The position numbers and the translations under genes were made by a program. From Caldifarciminota bacterium (GTDB lineage: Bacteria; Hydrothermota; Hydrothermia; B15-G9), in the NCBI GenBank assembly GCA_015489175.1, contig WGAI01000059.1:22286-86285 (forward strand): a stretch of DNA of 64,000 bases, given 5' to 3'. Of this stretch, positions 29,952 through 40,642 are shown one piece after another; within the stretch, counting starts at the first letter, position 1; the number at the start of each line of letters is the position of its first letter. Below the pieces are notes generated by a model, which searched no databases, was not told where the DNA came from, and was given only the letters and a program-made list of their open reading frames with translations.

Positions 29952-30635
29952 CCACCTGATTTTCTTCCATATCGGCCAGAGCGGCCTGTAAGGGTCCCAT
30001 GAGAAGTAGATGATGAGCGGCATCCCCTTCAACTTTTTCAATGGCACCGGCCCAAAAAATCGCGAATCGAATGAGTTATCGCGGTTATCACCCATTACGA
30101 AGATGTGCCCTTCGGGCACCACAACAGGGCCGAAATTGTCCCGAACGGACGGGAGCCCGCCGTTTACCCCCTCCATAAACTCGCCGTTAAGCCAATTTTC
30201 CTGAAATATCTGCCTTTCAAGCTCAGTTTTGGTGGGCATAAGCGGTGGGTAGATGTTGGGATCTCTGTGAACCACATACGGCTCATCGAGCCGCTTCCCG
30301 TTGACATAAACGACCTTGTTTACTATCTGAACTGTATCGCCTCCAAGCGCTATGCACCTTTTGACCAGATCTTTTCCCTTTTCCGTGATCGATGAGAATA
30401 TGACGATTTCCTGTCTGTGCGGTTTTTTAAGCGGCAACACCCTCGTGTCGGTGAATGGGATACTCAATCCATAGACAAATTTCGCGGCAAGAAGGAAATC
30501 GCCGACGAGCAAAGTATCTTCCATTGAGCTCGACGGTATGTGGTAGGCTTGAACCACCCATTCGCGCAGGGCAAGAACCACAAGTATGACCCACAACCAC
30601 GATCTGATTTCGGCTATTACCTTTCTCCTATCCAT
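29919..30635 (-). CDS. lepB: Signal peptidase I
   Basis: VQAYHIPSSSMEDTLLVGDFLLAAKFVYG; KDLVKRCIALGGDTV; FVMGDNRDNSFDSRFFGPV. Confidence 0.97.
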   Translation of the reverse strand: MDRRKVIAEIRSWLWVILVVLALREWVVQAYHIPSSSMEDTLLVGDFLLAAKFVYGLSIPFTDTRVLPLKKPHRQEIVIFSSITEKGKDLVKRCIALGGDTVQIVNKVVYVNGKRLDEPYVVHRDPNIYPPLMPTKTELERQIFQENWLNGEFMEGVNGGLPSVRDNFGPVVVPEGHIFVMGDNRDNSFDSRFFGPVPLKKLKGMPLIIYFSWDPYRPLWPIWKKIRWSRLFKLVFLM

Positions 30636-30857
30636 GACGGCAGTTGATTATAATTCCCACATTTACATTCCTCAACAAAAATGCCTTAATTAGCCAGTTT
30701 GAAGGCACATTGCGGTTACGCCGATGCGATAAAACGTCCATTTTCCACAAGTCCGTAGGGTCAAAGCACGCCCACCAGGATGTGAGAGACGCTGAACTAT
30801 ATCACGGAGTTCGGGAAGTTGATGCCTCTAATGTGGTTCCTTGGTCGATGAGTTTGC

Positions 30858-32453
30858 TCAGCCTATGAAAAGTTTAAAAAATCCTATGGCTATTCCACTC
30901 AATCCCTCACCGCCGAGGAATCCGGCAGCGATAGCGGTTCCTGTCCCCACATCCCATTTTTTCTTTTCCACGAACCATCGTGTTAACCCTCCAATGGCAA
31001 CAGGGATTGATAACACCATGGGAAGATACACCCCCACACCTATTACAATTGCAGGTATTGAGATAAGCTGTAACAGGAAGCCAAGCCCCAATCCTGCCCA
31101 AAATGCCATCGGATTTTTCAAGCCGAGAATCATGGATTTAACAGCGAACGCTTGCGGCGCAGGAAAACCTGTTCCAGGCCCCATCTGACCATATACCCTA
31201 TGAAGGATGAAAATTCCTATCACAGCTGCAATGCCTCCGAATATGGCACCGACAAATTCTGCAACAAGCTGATTTTCCGGCCTCGTCCCGAGTATATAGC
31301 CCGCTTTCATGTCCTGGAGCGCGTCACCAGCGAGCCCGGCAACAATAGCAACGAAAGCAGCAACAAGGAAGAAAACGGCGATGGCCTGCGGATGCCATAT
31401 AAGTTTAAGGGCAAGAACAACCAATATCGCCAGCACCTCCATAGGAACGATGCCCGTCATGCCGTCAACGCTGCCCGCTACAAACGCTATCACAAGCGCA
31501 AGCACGATAAGCACGAGCGACACGGTTATTGGCATCACACCAGTAATAGGAACGATCATCAGGCCGATTATAGCAAGTATTAGAGCAAATTTGCACTGCC
31601 ACGGCCAGTCAATTTGCACCTTTTTGGTCTTACCTTTGCCAAATGCCACTAAAAGAACGGCAATTCCACCACCTATGATCATGCCTATTCCCAGCATCTT
31701 GACAAAGTCAAGTGCCCAGTGGACAGGCTGTCCCATTACATTCGTGAGTATCGGGACGATCAGCACATAGGAGAGGATGGACCCGCCAAACCATGCAAGC
31801 GTGTATAACGGGCCAATTATGTATCCTATGCCGAGCGCCATCGGATAAAGAGCCATCCCTACAAATAAGTTCCTTTTTTGTAGGGACTTCCATGATATTA
31901 CAGATGGTATTTTACCGCTCCAGTCCCGAATAGCGGCAAAAATGGCCGCGAACACAAACGACCAGAACAACGACTTTCCCCTGCTGCCACCTCTAAAACT
32001 GGAGATCAGGGTCTCTGCCGCCGCTATGCCAAGTGGAAATCTCAGGCGGGCCTCTTCGATCAGGTATCTCCGAATCATCCCCGTAAATACGACACCAAAT
32101 ATCGCTCCACTTATGGTTATCCACATGACCTGATAGGTCGAAACGCTTTCTCCAAGCCCACTCATCCAGATGCCAGGTATTGTAAATGCAAGACCGCCAG
32201 CCACAAGGCCACCGGCCGACATGGCGGTGTGCGCCACATTCACTTCGTTTATTGACACATCACCCATAAGCTTGAGGACAGCGAACGAGGTCAACGCCAC
32301 GAAGACCGTTGGCCACGGCAAAGCCCCCATCTTCAGCGCAATGTATGTGGAACTCAGCCCGACGACTATCGATCCTATCGCTCCAACAATGACTGCCCTT
32401 ATGGTTAGTTCTTTACGCATAGGCGAACACTCCTGAACAATCACGGTGAGCAA
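30858..32453 (-). CDS. OPT family oligopeptide/metal transporter
   Basis: MRKELTIRAVIVGAIGSIVVGLSSTYIALKMGALPWPTVFVALTSF...; many TMs; start possibly 32420 (MRKELT). Confidence 0.9.
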   Translation of the reverse strand: MLTVIVQECSPMRKELTIRAVIVGAIGSIVVGLSSTYIALKMGALPWPTVFVALTSFAVLKLMGDVSINEVNVAHTAMSAGGLVAGGLAFTIPGIWMSGLGESVSTYQVMWITISGAIFGVVFTGMIRRYLIEEARLRFPLGIAAAETLISSFRGGSRGKSLFWSFVFAAIFAAIRDWSGKIPSVISWKSLQKRNLFVGMALYPMALGIGYIIGPLYTLAWFGGSILSYVLIVPILTNVMGQPVHWALDFVKMLGIGMIIGGGIAVLLVAFGKGKTKKVQIDWPWQCKFALILAIIGLMIVPITGVMPITVSLVLIVLALVIAFVAGSVDGMTGIVPMEVLAILVVLALKLIWHPQAIAVFFLVAAFVAIVAGLAGDALQDMKAGYILGTRPENQLVAEFVGAIFGGIAAVIGIFILHRVYGQMGPGTGFPAPQAFAVKSMILGLKNPMAFWAGLGLGFLLQLISIPAIVIGVGVYLPMVLSIPVAIGGLTRWFVEKKKWDVGTGTAIAAGFLGGEGLSGIAIGFFKLFIG

Positions 32454-32587
32454 TGATGTCCTGCGTTTATTTTATTGCAAAAAGCACTCAATTTTTAGCA
32501 GTGAGACAAAATCCCACAATGACATATTGATTTTTAAAAAATCAAGTGCTATCTTAAGCGACATACTCTGGCGAGGGAGGCGGCACG

Positions 32588-32788
32588 ATGAACCCTTTAA
32601 ACAGTCTGGATGGCATCCTGGCTAACATTGATCGTATAGAGCGTGAGTTGCTGAAATCCATATCGAAAATGCAATACGACCGTTTGGGCATGGTGGATAA
32701 ATTCATGATACTGCGCAAAAGGAGGCGCTTCCTGAGCGTCCTGAGGCTTATGCTGCAAAAACACAGCAAAAACGAGAAGCGTAAATAG
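32588..32788 (+). CDS. Small hypothetical helical protein (66 aa)
   Basis: SD-like gagggaggc before ATG; coding-like composition. Confidence 0.45.
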   Translation: MNPLNSLDGILANIDRIERELLKSISKMQYDRLGMVDKFMILRKRRRFLSVLRLMLQKHSKNEKRK

Positions 32789-32876
32789 TGGACTGTATGA
32801 GTCTGGCCAGGAAATAGCCCGCGTATATGCTTGGCAGTAAGGGGGGGGATTGACCATCAAATCCACATCTTCTGAC

Positions 32877-32901
32877 TCCCCTAATATGGAGGGGATTTTT
32901 T
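32877..32901 (+). terminator. Intrinsic terminator
   Basis: TCCCCTAATATGGAGGGGA followed by TTTTTT. Confidence 0.85.
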
Positions 32902-33022
32902 GTGTTCATCAAAAGCATGACTTATTGCGCTTATTTAACTTTATGTCTGCCTGACTAATGTATCGTGGTAGTTGCTTTTCCGCTTCAATTTGGTTCCAGT
33001 TGACAGTATAATTTCCAGCGAT

Positions 33023-35089
33023 ATGGCAAGAAAACTTTTGATAGAGATTGGAACAGAGGAACTTCCAGCATCGATGGTAAATACGGGCGCTGAGCAGTTA
33101 TTGAATGGCATCTTGAAGGCGCTCGACGACGCACATGTGAGACATGGAGAGGGAAAATGGCTTGCGACACCGAGAAGACTGGCCACCATCATCCATGATG
33201 TGGCCGAAAAACAGGACATCATCGAAAAGGAACTCGTTGGCCCACCTGCAAAAGTGGCTTTTGACGACAGTGGCGCCCCAACAAAAGCGGCCATCGGGTT
33301 TGCGAGGTCGGCCGGAGTTGATATATCGGAGCTCTACACTGTGGAAAAGGGCAAAAAACGCTATGTGGCAGCTAAAGTTAAAGAAGGCGGGCTGGATACG
33401 ATCGAGCTCCTGAAGCAGATCCTGCCTCAAGTCATCGGTTCCATAAAATTCCCCAAGTCTATGCGATGGGCCAATTCTTTCCGTTTCGCACGCCCGATAA
33501 GGTGGATTGTTGCGCTGTTCGGGGAAACCGTTATTCCGTTCGAGATAGCCGGCGTCCACTCCTCTAACATCACCCGTGGGCACAGGCTTATCGACAACAG
33601 GGAGATCAAACTCAATTCGCCTGACGAATACGAAAAGGTGCTTATGGATGCGCATGTCATCGTCGATTTTCGCAAAAGGCGGGAGGCAGTCATCGAGACC
33701 GTCACGAAAGCGGCTGCCGGTGTCAGCGGGCACCCTGTTGAGGACGATGAGCTTGTGGATGAAGTAACGAACCTCGTCGAGTGGCCGAGCGGCGTCCTCG
33801 GCACTTTCGACAGCAAGTATCTGAAGCTGCCCGATGTAGTCGTGATCACGGCCATGAAACAGCATCAGCGCTATTTCGCTGTGGTCGATAGCGAAGGCAA
33901 GCTGATGAACTACTTTGTCGCTGTCACCAACAACCTCGCCGATTATACTGACCTCATGCGTCCCGGGCTTGAAAAGGTGCTCAGAGCAAGGCTTGAAGAC
34001 GCAAGGTTCTACTACGAAGAGGACCTCAAGAAAAGACTTGAGGAACGGGTGGACGAACTCAAGGACATCGTGTGGCGCGAGGGTCTCGGCTCCGTTTACG
34101 ACAAGGTCATGAGGATAAAAGAGCTCGCTTTGAAACTCGCCGCTGACGATCCCGATGTGGACAGAGTTGCACTTGAGGAAGGTGCACTCCTGTCAAAGAC
34201 CGATCTCACAACGGAAATGATAAGAGACGGCAAAGAGTTTACGAAGTTAGAAGGCAAAATCGGCATGGAATACGCTCTGGCACAGGGGAAACCCGAAAAG
34301 ATAGCTCGAATTATCTACGAACACCATCTTCCGCGGTTTGCAGGCGATGCACTGCCCGAACTCAGGGAGGCGGCATGGCTCTCTGTTGCGGACAGGCTGG
34401 ACACCATAGCTGGCATTTTGTCCACGGGCTATGAGGTAAGCGGTTCGCAGGATCCGCTTGGGCTGCGGAGATTTGCCTATGGCCTTATCGATGTCATACT
34501 CGGAGCAAATCTGAGACTGAAATTGCGTGAGGCTGCCCAAATGGCGGCTGAGCCGTTCGGTGGCGGTGAAACTGCCGAAAAAACGCTCAACTTCATACTC
34601 GGAAGGTTTGAAAACTATCTGGAGGAGCGAGATGGGATAAGGTATGACATTGTCGATGCGGTAATAGCGTCAGGTGAAACCGACCTCGTTAACCTCAGGA
34701 AGCGCGCCTTCGCCCTCAAAAAACTCATGGAAGAAGAACCCGATGTCTTTGAAGATGTGGTTATTGGTCAGAAGCGTGTGGCCAACATCCTCTCAAAGAT
34801 TGCCGATCTGCCGAAACTTGATCCCGGACTGTTTGAGAAAGATCAAGAAAGGCGACTATACGAGGAAGCCGTTGAAATCAGGCCTATTGTTCAGGATGCG
34901 GTCGAAAGAGAGGATTTCGAGAAAGCGTTGCGGACGCTTCTCGAGATTAGATCGCCGATTGATGAGTTTTTTGACAATGTTTTTGTGATGGTTGACGATG
35001 AAAAGTTGAGGCTCAATAGATTGGCGCTCCTCAACATGGTCCGCTCTATCTTCAAACTCTATGGTGATTTTTCGCGTATAGCCATGTGA
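33023..35089 (+). CDS. glyS: Glycyl-tRNA synthetase beta subunit
   Basis: MARKLLIEIGTEELPASMVNTGAEQL...MRWANSFRFARPIRWIVALFGETVIPFEIAGV...; start chosen inside ORF 32972. Confidence 0.97.
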   Translation: MARKLLIEIGTEELPASMVNTGAEQLLNGILKALDDAHVRHGEGKWLATPRRLATIIHDVAEKQDIIEKELVGPPAKVAFDDSGAPTKAAIGFARSAGVDISELYTVEKGKKRYVAAKVKEGGLDTIELLKQILPQVIGSIKFPKSMRWANSFRFARPIRWIVALFGETVIPFEIAGVHSSNITRGHRLIDNREIKLNSPDEYEKVLMDAHVIVDFRKRREAVIETVTKAAAGVSGHPVEDDELVDEVTNLVEWPSGVLGTFDSKYLKLPDVVVITAMKQHQRYFAVVDSEGKLMNYFVAVTNNLADYTDLMRPGLEKVLRARLEDARFYYEEDLKKRLEERVDELKDIVWREGLGSVYDKVMRIKELALKLAADDPDVDRVALEEGALLSKTDLTTEMIRDGKEFTKLEGKIGMEYALAQGKPEKIARIIYEHHLPRFAGDALPELREAAWLSVADRLDTIAGILSTGYEVSGSQDPLGLRRFAYGLIDVILGANLRLKLREAAQMAAEPFGGGETAEKTLNFILGRFENYLEERDGIRYDIVDAVIASGETDLVNLRKRAFALKKLMEEEPDVFEDVVIGQKRVANILSKIADLPKLDPGLFEKDQERRLYEEAVEIRPIVQDAVEREDFEKALRTLLEIRSPIDEFFDNVFVMVDDEKLRLNRLALLNMVRSIFKLYGDFSRIAM

Positions 35090-35114
35090 TGGAGCGCACT
35101 GAAGGAGGATAAAA

Positions 35115-36389
35115 ATGCTTGATATAGCTTATTTGAGAAGCAAAAGAGGGGAGCTCATCGAGGCACTCAGAAAAAGGGGATATGATGTCTCGATAGTTGA
35201 CAAACTTGTCGAACTCGATGAGCGGCGAAGGAAACTGGTCAAAGAAGGCGATGACCTCAGAAAACTGCGGAACGAGAAAAGCGAAGAGGTAGCCAGAATC
35301 AAAAAATCCGGCGGCGATGCTTCGGAACTTATCGCAGAACTCAAAAAAGTCAGCCGTCGCATCAAAGAACTCGAAGAAGAACAGAAAAGGGTCGAGGCCG
35401 AATTTCGTGAGCTTTGGCTCCAAATCCCAAACATCCCGCACGAATCCGTGCCTGTTGGGAAAGACGAGACCGAGAATGTGGTTGTGCGTTACGAGGGAGA
35501 AAAGCCTGAGTTTAGCTTTGAACCCAAACCACATTGGGACATCGGAGAGGCGCTCGGCATAATCGACTTCAAAACCGCCGGCAAGATGTCCGGCTCCCGT
35601 TTCTTCATCCTCAAAGGCTACGGCGCACTTTTAGAGAGGGCGCTTATAAACTTCTTCCTCGACATCAACACTCGTGAACACGGCTATTTTGAGGTCATGC
35701 CGCCTGTGCTTGTCAAAGAGGAGGCCGCTTACGCATCCGGTCACCTGCCGAAGTTCAGAGAGGAGATGTATTACATCGACGAAGACGGGCTTTTCCTCGT
35801 CCCGACTGCCGAGATGGCACTCGCAAATCTACATCGCGACCAAATCCTGGATGAATCCATCCTCCCACTTAACTATGTGGCTTACACCCCCTGCTTCAGG
35901 CGCGAGGCCGGCTCATACGGCAAGGATGTCAGGGGCATGATAAGGGTTCACCAGTTCAACAAGGTCGAGCTTTTCAAATACACAAAACCGGAAAACTCTT
36001 ATAAGGAATTGGAAAACATGCTTGAGAATGTCGGGCACATCCTGAAATTGCTGAAGCTCCCTTACAGAGTGGTTCAGCTGTGTTCTGGCGACTTGGGCTT
36101 TGCAGCCTCCGTAACTTACGACTTTGAGGTTTGGGCTCCCGGCCTCGGCAGATGGCTTGAGGTCTCCTCCGTGTCGAACACGGAGGACTTTCAGGCAAGG
36201 CGCGCAAATGTCAGGTTCAGACGAAAATCCACCGGGAAACTGGAATTCGTCCACACTCTCAACGGCTCAGGATTGGCCACTCCAAGGGTGTTCATCGCAA
36301 TACTCGAAAACTATCAACAGGAAGATGGCTCGGTCGTCATACCGGAAGTCTTGCGACCCTACATGGGCATCGATGTCATAAAGGCGTGA
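35115..36389 (+). CDS. serS: Seryl-tRNA synthetase
   Basis: MLDIAYLRSKRGELIEALRKRG coiled-coil; TAEMALANLHRDQIL; FRREAGSYGKDVRGMIRVHQFNKVELF. Confidence 0.98.
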   Translation: MLDIAYLRSKRGELIEALRKRGYDVSIVDKLVELDERRRKLVKEGDDLRKLRNEKSEEVARIKKSGGDASELIAELKKVSRRIKELEEEQKRVEAEFRELWLQIPNIPHESVPVGKDETENVVVRYEGEKPEFSFEPKPHWDIGEALGIIDFKTAGKMSGSRFFILKGYGALLERALINFFLDINTREHGYFEVMPPVLVKEEAAYASGHLPKFREEMYYIDEDGLFLVPTAEMALANLHRDQILDESILPLNYVAYTPCFRREAGSYGKDVRGMIRVHQFNKVELFKYTKPENSYKELENMLENVGHILKLLKLPYRVVQLCSGDLGFAASVTYDFEVWAPGLGRWLEVSSVSNTEDFQARRANVRFRRKSTGKLEFVHTLNGSGLATPRVFIAILENYQQEDGSVVIPEVLRPYMGIDVIKA

Positions 36390-36393
36390 AACA

Positions 36394-37287
36394 TTGGACT
36401 TTTTCTCGGCTCTTTTGATCGTTTCGGCTCTTTCTGGTAACATTTCGGCCTCTCAAGCTGAGATTCTCATCCGTGGTGGTCAAAAATTCTTCGTGCTCAA
36501 GGATGTAGTCGTTAAAACTCGAAATGTCGAGATCCATTCGGACAGCGGATATTACGACGAGGCTCATCGCAAAGCCGTGCTGTGGGGAAATCTGATCATG
36601 CACGGCACCGATTACAAGATTATTTCAGATACCATGATCTATGTCGAGCTGCCTGAATCGCTGATCTTCTCTCAAAACGCTGTGCTTGAGGACACAGTTT
36701 ATCTGCTCCGCTCCGATCGAGTGATTGATACCCGCGATTCGGCGTTTGCAGTCGGAAATATCTATCTCAAAAACAAGAAGAACGGCCTTTTTTTTACAGG
36801 TGATTCAGGCGTGTATGTGCCTGACATCCGCAAAGGCATCGTTATCGGGGACGCCTTTGTCGAGATCGGTAGAGATACCTCGAAAATCGAGGTCAGAGCT
36901 GACATGATAGCGTTCACGGAGGACACCTTTTTCGCCTACAACCATGTGAAAACGACCTCACGCAACATGAGCACAACCTCGGATTCCGCTTATTTCGTCC
37001 AGTCCGATTCAACCGCGTTTCTCTGGAGCTGTGTCGAGGTGGACTGGGAGAAAGGGACCGCAAAAGCCGACACGGCTGTTATAAAATTCTCGGCGTCAAG
37101 GTTTAAATCGATGCATCTTCTGGGAAACGCCACCCTCATGGTGAAAGATACCACTGGAAGCGTGACCCTCACGGGGCCTGAAATCCTCATCTCTGCGGCT
37201 GATTCGTCCGATTTCGTCGTCGAAGGGATTGGCGATACAAAGGGACAATACCTGCCCGTCGCCACGAAAAGTGAGGAAAAACCATGA
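36394..37287 (+). CDS. LptA/OstA-like periplasmic protein
   Basis: TTG start; DVVVKTRNVEIHSDSGYYDEAHRKAVLWGNLIMHGTDYKIISDTMIYVE repeated beta pattern. Confidence 0.75.
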   Translation: MDFFSALLIVSALSGNISASQAEILIRGGQKFFVLKDVVVKTRNVEIHSDSGYYDEAHRKAVLWGNLIMHGTDYKIISDTMIYVELPESLIFSQNAVLEDTVYLLRSDRVIDTRDSAFAVGNIYLKNKKNGLFFTGDSGVYVPDIRKGIVIGDAFVEIGRDTSKIEVRADMIAFTEDTFFAYNHVKTTSRNMSTTSDSAYFVQSDSTAFLWSCVEVDWEKGTAKADTAVIKFSASRFKSMHLLGNATLMVKDTTGSVTLTGPEILISAADSSDFVVEGIGDTKGQYLPVATKSEEKP

Positions 37288-38270
37288 CATTGTTGGTAGT
37301 GCTGCTGTTCCTTTCAATCCTTTTGTCGATTTTTTTGGCCATCGTGCTGCTCTCAGGGCTTAAGAGGCGCGAAGCCGGGCACGAGCTTGAGGAGAAAGTG
37401 AACGCCATCTCAAACGAGATTGAGATAATCAAATCCATTCTGTCCGAGCGCATTTCAGACCTACACTCGCGCCTTGATGTGCATCTCGGTCAGACCGGTG
37501 CAGTGATGGGAGATGTGAAGCAGAGCCTTGGCCGAATTGAGGAGATGGCTCGCTCTGTTCGCGAACTCGCATCCAGCATTGTGTCCCTACAGGATCTCCT
37601 GAAACCGCCATCCGTCAGAGGTGGACTTGGCGAAACCATGCTTGAGAGAATTATCGAAGAGGTTTTGCCAGTGGGATTTTACAGCTTTCAACAGAGGCTC
37701 CCAAACGGGATGCGTGTCGATGCCGCCATCTTCATAAACAACAGGATTCTACCGCTCGACGCCAAGTTTCCGCTCGAAAATTTAAGAAAGATGCTCGGTT
37801 CAGATGGGGCCGAAAGGGAAAAATTCAAGCGTATGTTCCTGACGGACATAAGGAAACACATCGACGACATCCACAGACGGTATGTGCACCCTGATATAGG
37901 CACATTCGATTTTGCCATCATGTATGTGCCAGCAGAAAGCGTTTATTACGAAGCCTTTATCGTCAATCAAGCGGTTTATGATTACGCCATCAGCAAAAAG
38001 GTCATCCCCGTGTCGCCGGGCACATTTTATGCCTACCTTCAGGCCATCCTGTATGGCATAAAAGGCATTCAGATAGAAAAACATATCGAGAAAGTGCTTT
38101 CTGAAATGGAAGGCCTGACTAACTCGCTCATCTCCCTCCAGAAAGAGCTCGACACGCTGGGGGAGCATATCAGGAGGAGCTACAACAAATACGAATCCGT
38201 CCGCAGAAATTATGTAGATGTGCTGGATAAGGCTCAGAAGTTGAACAAAAGAGGAGGTGAAAGTTTATGA
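37284..38270 (+). CDS. rmuC: DNA recombination protein RmuC
   Basis: GGLGETMLERIIEEVLP...VDAAIFINNRILPLDAKFPLENLRKM...IMYVPAESVYYEAF. Confidence 0.93.
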   Translation: MTLLVVLLFLSILLSIFLAIVLLSGLKRREAGHELEEKVNAISNEIEIIKSILSERISDLHSRLDVHLGQTGAVMGDVKQSLGRIEEMARSVRELASSIVSLQDLLKPPSVRGGLGETMLERIIEEVLPVGFYSFQQRLPNGMRVDAAIFINNRILPLDAKFPLENLRKMLGSDGAEREKFKRMFLTDIRKHIDDIHRRYVHPDIGTFDFAIMYVPAESVYYEAFIVNQAVYDYAISKKVIPVSPGTFYAYLQAILYGIKGIQIEKHIEKVLSEMEGLTNSLISLQKELDTLGEHIRRSYNKYESVRRNYVDVLDKAQKLNKRGGESL

Positions 38271-38827
38271 AAAAGGTGATTCAGGGCCTGCCCAAAAGCT
38301 ATTTCAATTACCCGATGCCCGTTGCAGTGGTCGGGATTAAGAGAGAAGATACCCGAAACCTCATCCCTCTTGTCTGGCATGTGCAGCTGTCCTTCGATCC
38401 TCCCCTTTACGGAATTTCCATCTCGCCCAAGCGATTCTCGCACGATCTGGTCATGGAAGCGGGCGAATTCAGCGTCAACTTCCTGCCGTTTGAGAAGGTA
38501 GAGCTCATAAACAAGATCGGTAGCCTTTCCGGACGAGAGGTTGACAAAATCAAAGAGCTCGGTGTGGAAATCGAGGAGGCCACTGCTATCGACGGCTTTG
38601 TCCTTAAAGATGCCTATGCGGCCTTTGAGTGCGAACTCATCGAGCACACCGCATTTGACGGCGACCACACATTTTTCGTAGGTCTCGTTGTCGCAACACA
38701 TTATGAGACAAACTTCTACGACGAAAAGACCATTATAAAAGTCGATAGGGTTAAGCCGACACTTTACATAGGCAAGTATCGATACCTTACGGTCGATCCA
38801 GAAAGCTTAAAGGATTTCGGGAAGTGA
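38267..38827 (+). CDS. Flavin reductase-like, FMN-binding protein
   Basis: YFNYPMPVAVVGIKREDTRNLIPLVWHVQLSFDPPLYGISISPKRFSHDLVMEAGEFSVNFLP. Confidence 0.88.
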   Translation: MKKVIQGLPKSYFNYPMPVAVVGIKREDTRNLIPLVWHVQLSFDPPLYGISISPKRFSHDLVMEAGEFSVNFLPFEKVELINKIGSLSGREVDKIKELGVEIEEATAIDGFVLKDAYAAFECELIEHTAFDGDHTFFVGLVVATHYETNFYDEKTIIKVDRVKPTLYIGKYRYLTVDPESLKDFGK

Positions 38828-38832
38828 GCTGA

Positions 38833-40164
38833 ATGAGGATAGGGCTTCACAAGTATCCTGCGCTGTTGCCCTTCATCTTCCTCGCTTCAGGTATCGCCCT
38901 CCATCAAAGCCGTGCAGGGATTGCCATCGCCGTAATTGCGGCGTTATTGGGTATTTTTCTCATCCGAACGGTCTTTTATGCGCTTGTTTTTGTGCCAGTC
39001 GGTTTTTTGATCGCATTTTTGCACACACGGAGGCCAATGGAGCTGTTTGTGGGGAAGCGTGTCCGTGTAGCCATGACCGTTATCTCGCCTTCGATCGCCC
39101 GTGTTGACTCACTGATGACCGACAGTGGGATGGTCGAATACCACGCCCTCGTCGGCGTATGGCCACCAGCATTCGAGAAAGGCACGAAAATTGATGCCAT
39201 CGGGTTCGTCGCCCAGACAGACAACGATTACCTCATTGGAAACGGCGTATTTCACACCTTCGATGTGGAGCGCCTGCACAGAATTACGCCTCCGTCCTCT
39301 CTCGACGCAAACATCAGGAGGGTCATCGGGTCAGACCTCCATGAGAACATCAGCGATTCACTCGCAAGAGGGGTGCTGCTGGCATTCACGATTGGGGAGC
39401 GGCGCAGTGTCCCATTTCTGCTCAAAGAGAACTTCAAAAAGGCGGGCATATACCATCTTTTTGCCATTTCCGGGTTGCATATCGGTATCCTTTTCACAAT
39501 TTTTCTGTTGATCCTGCGGTTTTTGAGGGTGGGCAAATCGGCAGCGTCGGTGATTTCCGGTATCCTGCTGCTCGGCTATGGGCATGTCGCCGGCTATACG
39601 CCTTCGATCCTCAGAGCTGTTGTGATGGCATGGGCTTTCATTCTGGCCTATGTCTCCGGCAGGCGATCATATCCGATCAATACGCTGGCACTCGCCGGCC
39701 TTATCACGCTTTTCATCAACCCGTTCTACCTGTTTAACATCGGGTTTCAACTCTCTTACCTTGCCACATTCGGGATACTCCTATTTTATCCGCTTTACAA
39801 GAATTTGCCTTTCAGGTGGTTGACAGTGCCGTTAATGGCGTCTTTTGCGGCAATGGCATACACAGCGCCACTTCTGTCCCTGAAAATGGGATACTTTTCA
39901 ACGGTGTCCCCAATAACGAGTTATATCGGTGGATGGCTGCTCTGGTTCGCACTGGCCGAGACAATAGCCGCACTGGCAACAGGCATAACGCCGTTCTACC
40001 GAGTTGCGGAACTGGCGGCATCGCTGCTCATACTCACAGCAAACCTGTTCGCAAAGCTTCCATTCAGCACAGTGAGCCTTAACCCTGTTGTTTCAGGTGT
40101 GATTTTGTGGTATGTCCTGATCACAGCCCTCGGCATGGCTTTGAGGATATGGATAAGGGGCTGA
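38833..40164 (+). CDS. ComEC/Rec2 competence-type membrane protein (no C-terminal MBL domain)
   Basis: AGIYHLFAISGLHIGILFTIFLLILRFL...YTPSILRAVVMAWAFILAY...FNIGFQLSYLATFGILLFYPL. Confidence 0.92.
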   Translation: MRIGLHKYPALLPFIFLASGIALHQSRAGIAIAVIAALLGIFLIRTVFYALVFVPVGFLIAFLHTRRPMELFVGKRVRVAMTVISPSIARVDSLMTDSGMVEYHALVGVWPPAFEKGTKIDAIGFVAQTDNDYLIGNGVFHTFDVERLHRITPPSSLDANIRRVIGSDLHENISDSLARGVLLAFTIGERRSVPFLLKENFKKAGIYHLFAISGLHIGILFTIFLLILRFLRVGKSAASVISGILLLGYGHVAGYTPSILRAVVMAWAFILAYVSGRRSYPINTLALAGLITLFINPFYLFNIGFQLSYLATFGILLFYPLYKNLPFRWLTVPLMASFAAMAYTAPLLSLKMGYFSTVSPITSYIGGWLLWFALAETIAALATGITPFYRVAELAASLLILTANLFAKLPFSTVSLNPVVSGVILWYVLITALGMALRIWIRG

Positions 40165-40254
40165 TGTGCAGTGACAAAGTTGGAATTTCGATTAGCTGGC
40201 TATATGATTATCTGGGCAATAATTTTGGTTCGAAATAAAAGGGGGAGGGAAAAT

Positions 40255-40626
40255 ATGGAATCGATTGAGCAAAAGGTAAAGGCGATACTGGCTGGAATTG
40301 TGAGAGATGTCGAGGGTATAGAAGGGGCGTTGCTTGTGGATAACAATGGTTTTGTTCTTTCGTCCAGTGGCATAGTTGCTCAAAGTGATCTTGATCTTAT
40401 CGGGGGTATCCTCACATCCCTTGCGAATGTTGCCATAAAGGTTGGAGAGGAGCTTGATACCGGGGGAATCAATGGATTAATAGTTGAAGGGGGCAAAAAA
40501 CAGATCTATATGAGGAAGATAGGCAATTATAAAACTTTGATAATCATATCCAAGCGTGAAACTCCTATCGGCATGGTGACCTACATAGCAAGAAAATCCG
40601 AGCCGATGATAAACGAAGTGCTCTAA
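40255..40626 (+). CDS. Roadblock/LC7 domain protein
   Basis: [69 protein letters not shown] ggggagg upstream. Confidence 0.88.
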   Translation: MESIEQKVKAILAGIVRDVEGIEGALLVDNNGFVLSSSGIVAQSDLDLIGGILTSLANVAIKVGEELDTGGINGLIVEGGKKQIYMRKIGNYKTLIIISKRETPIGMVTYIARKSEPMINEVL

Positions 40627-40642
40627 CAGGGAGGGAGCTAAA

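Noticed and set aside
30644-30857. Possible ncRNA or relic between lepB and the OPT gene
   Set aside because: No convincing structure, terminator or coding frame.
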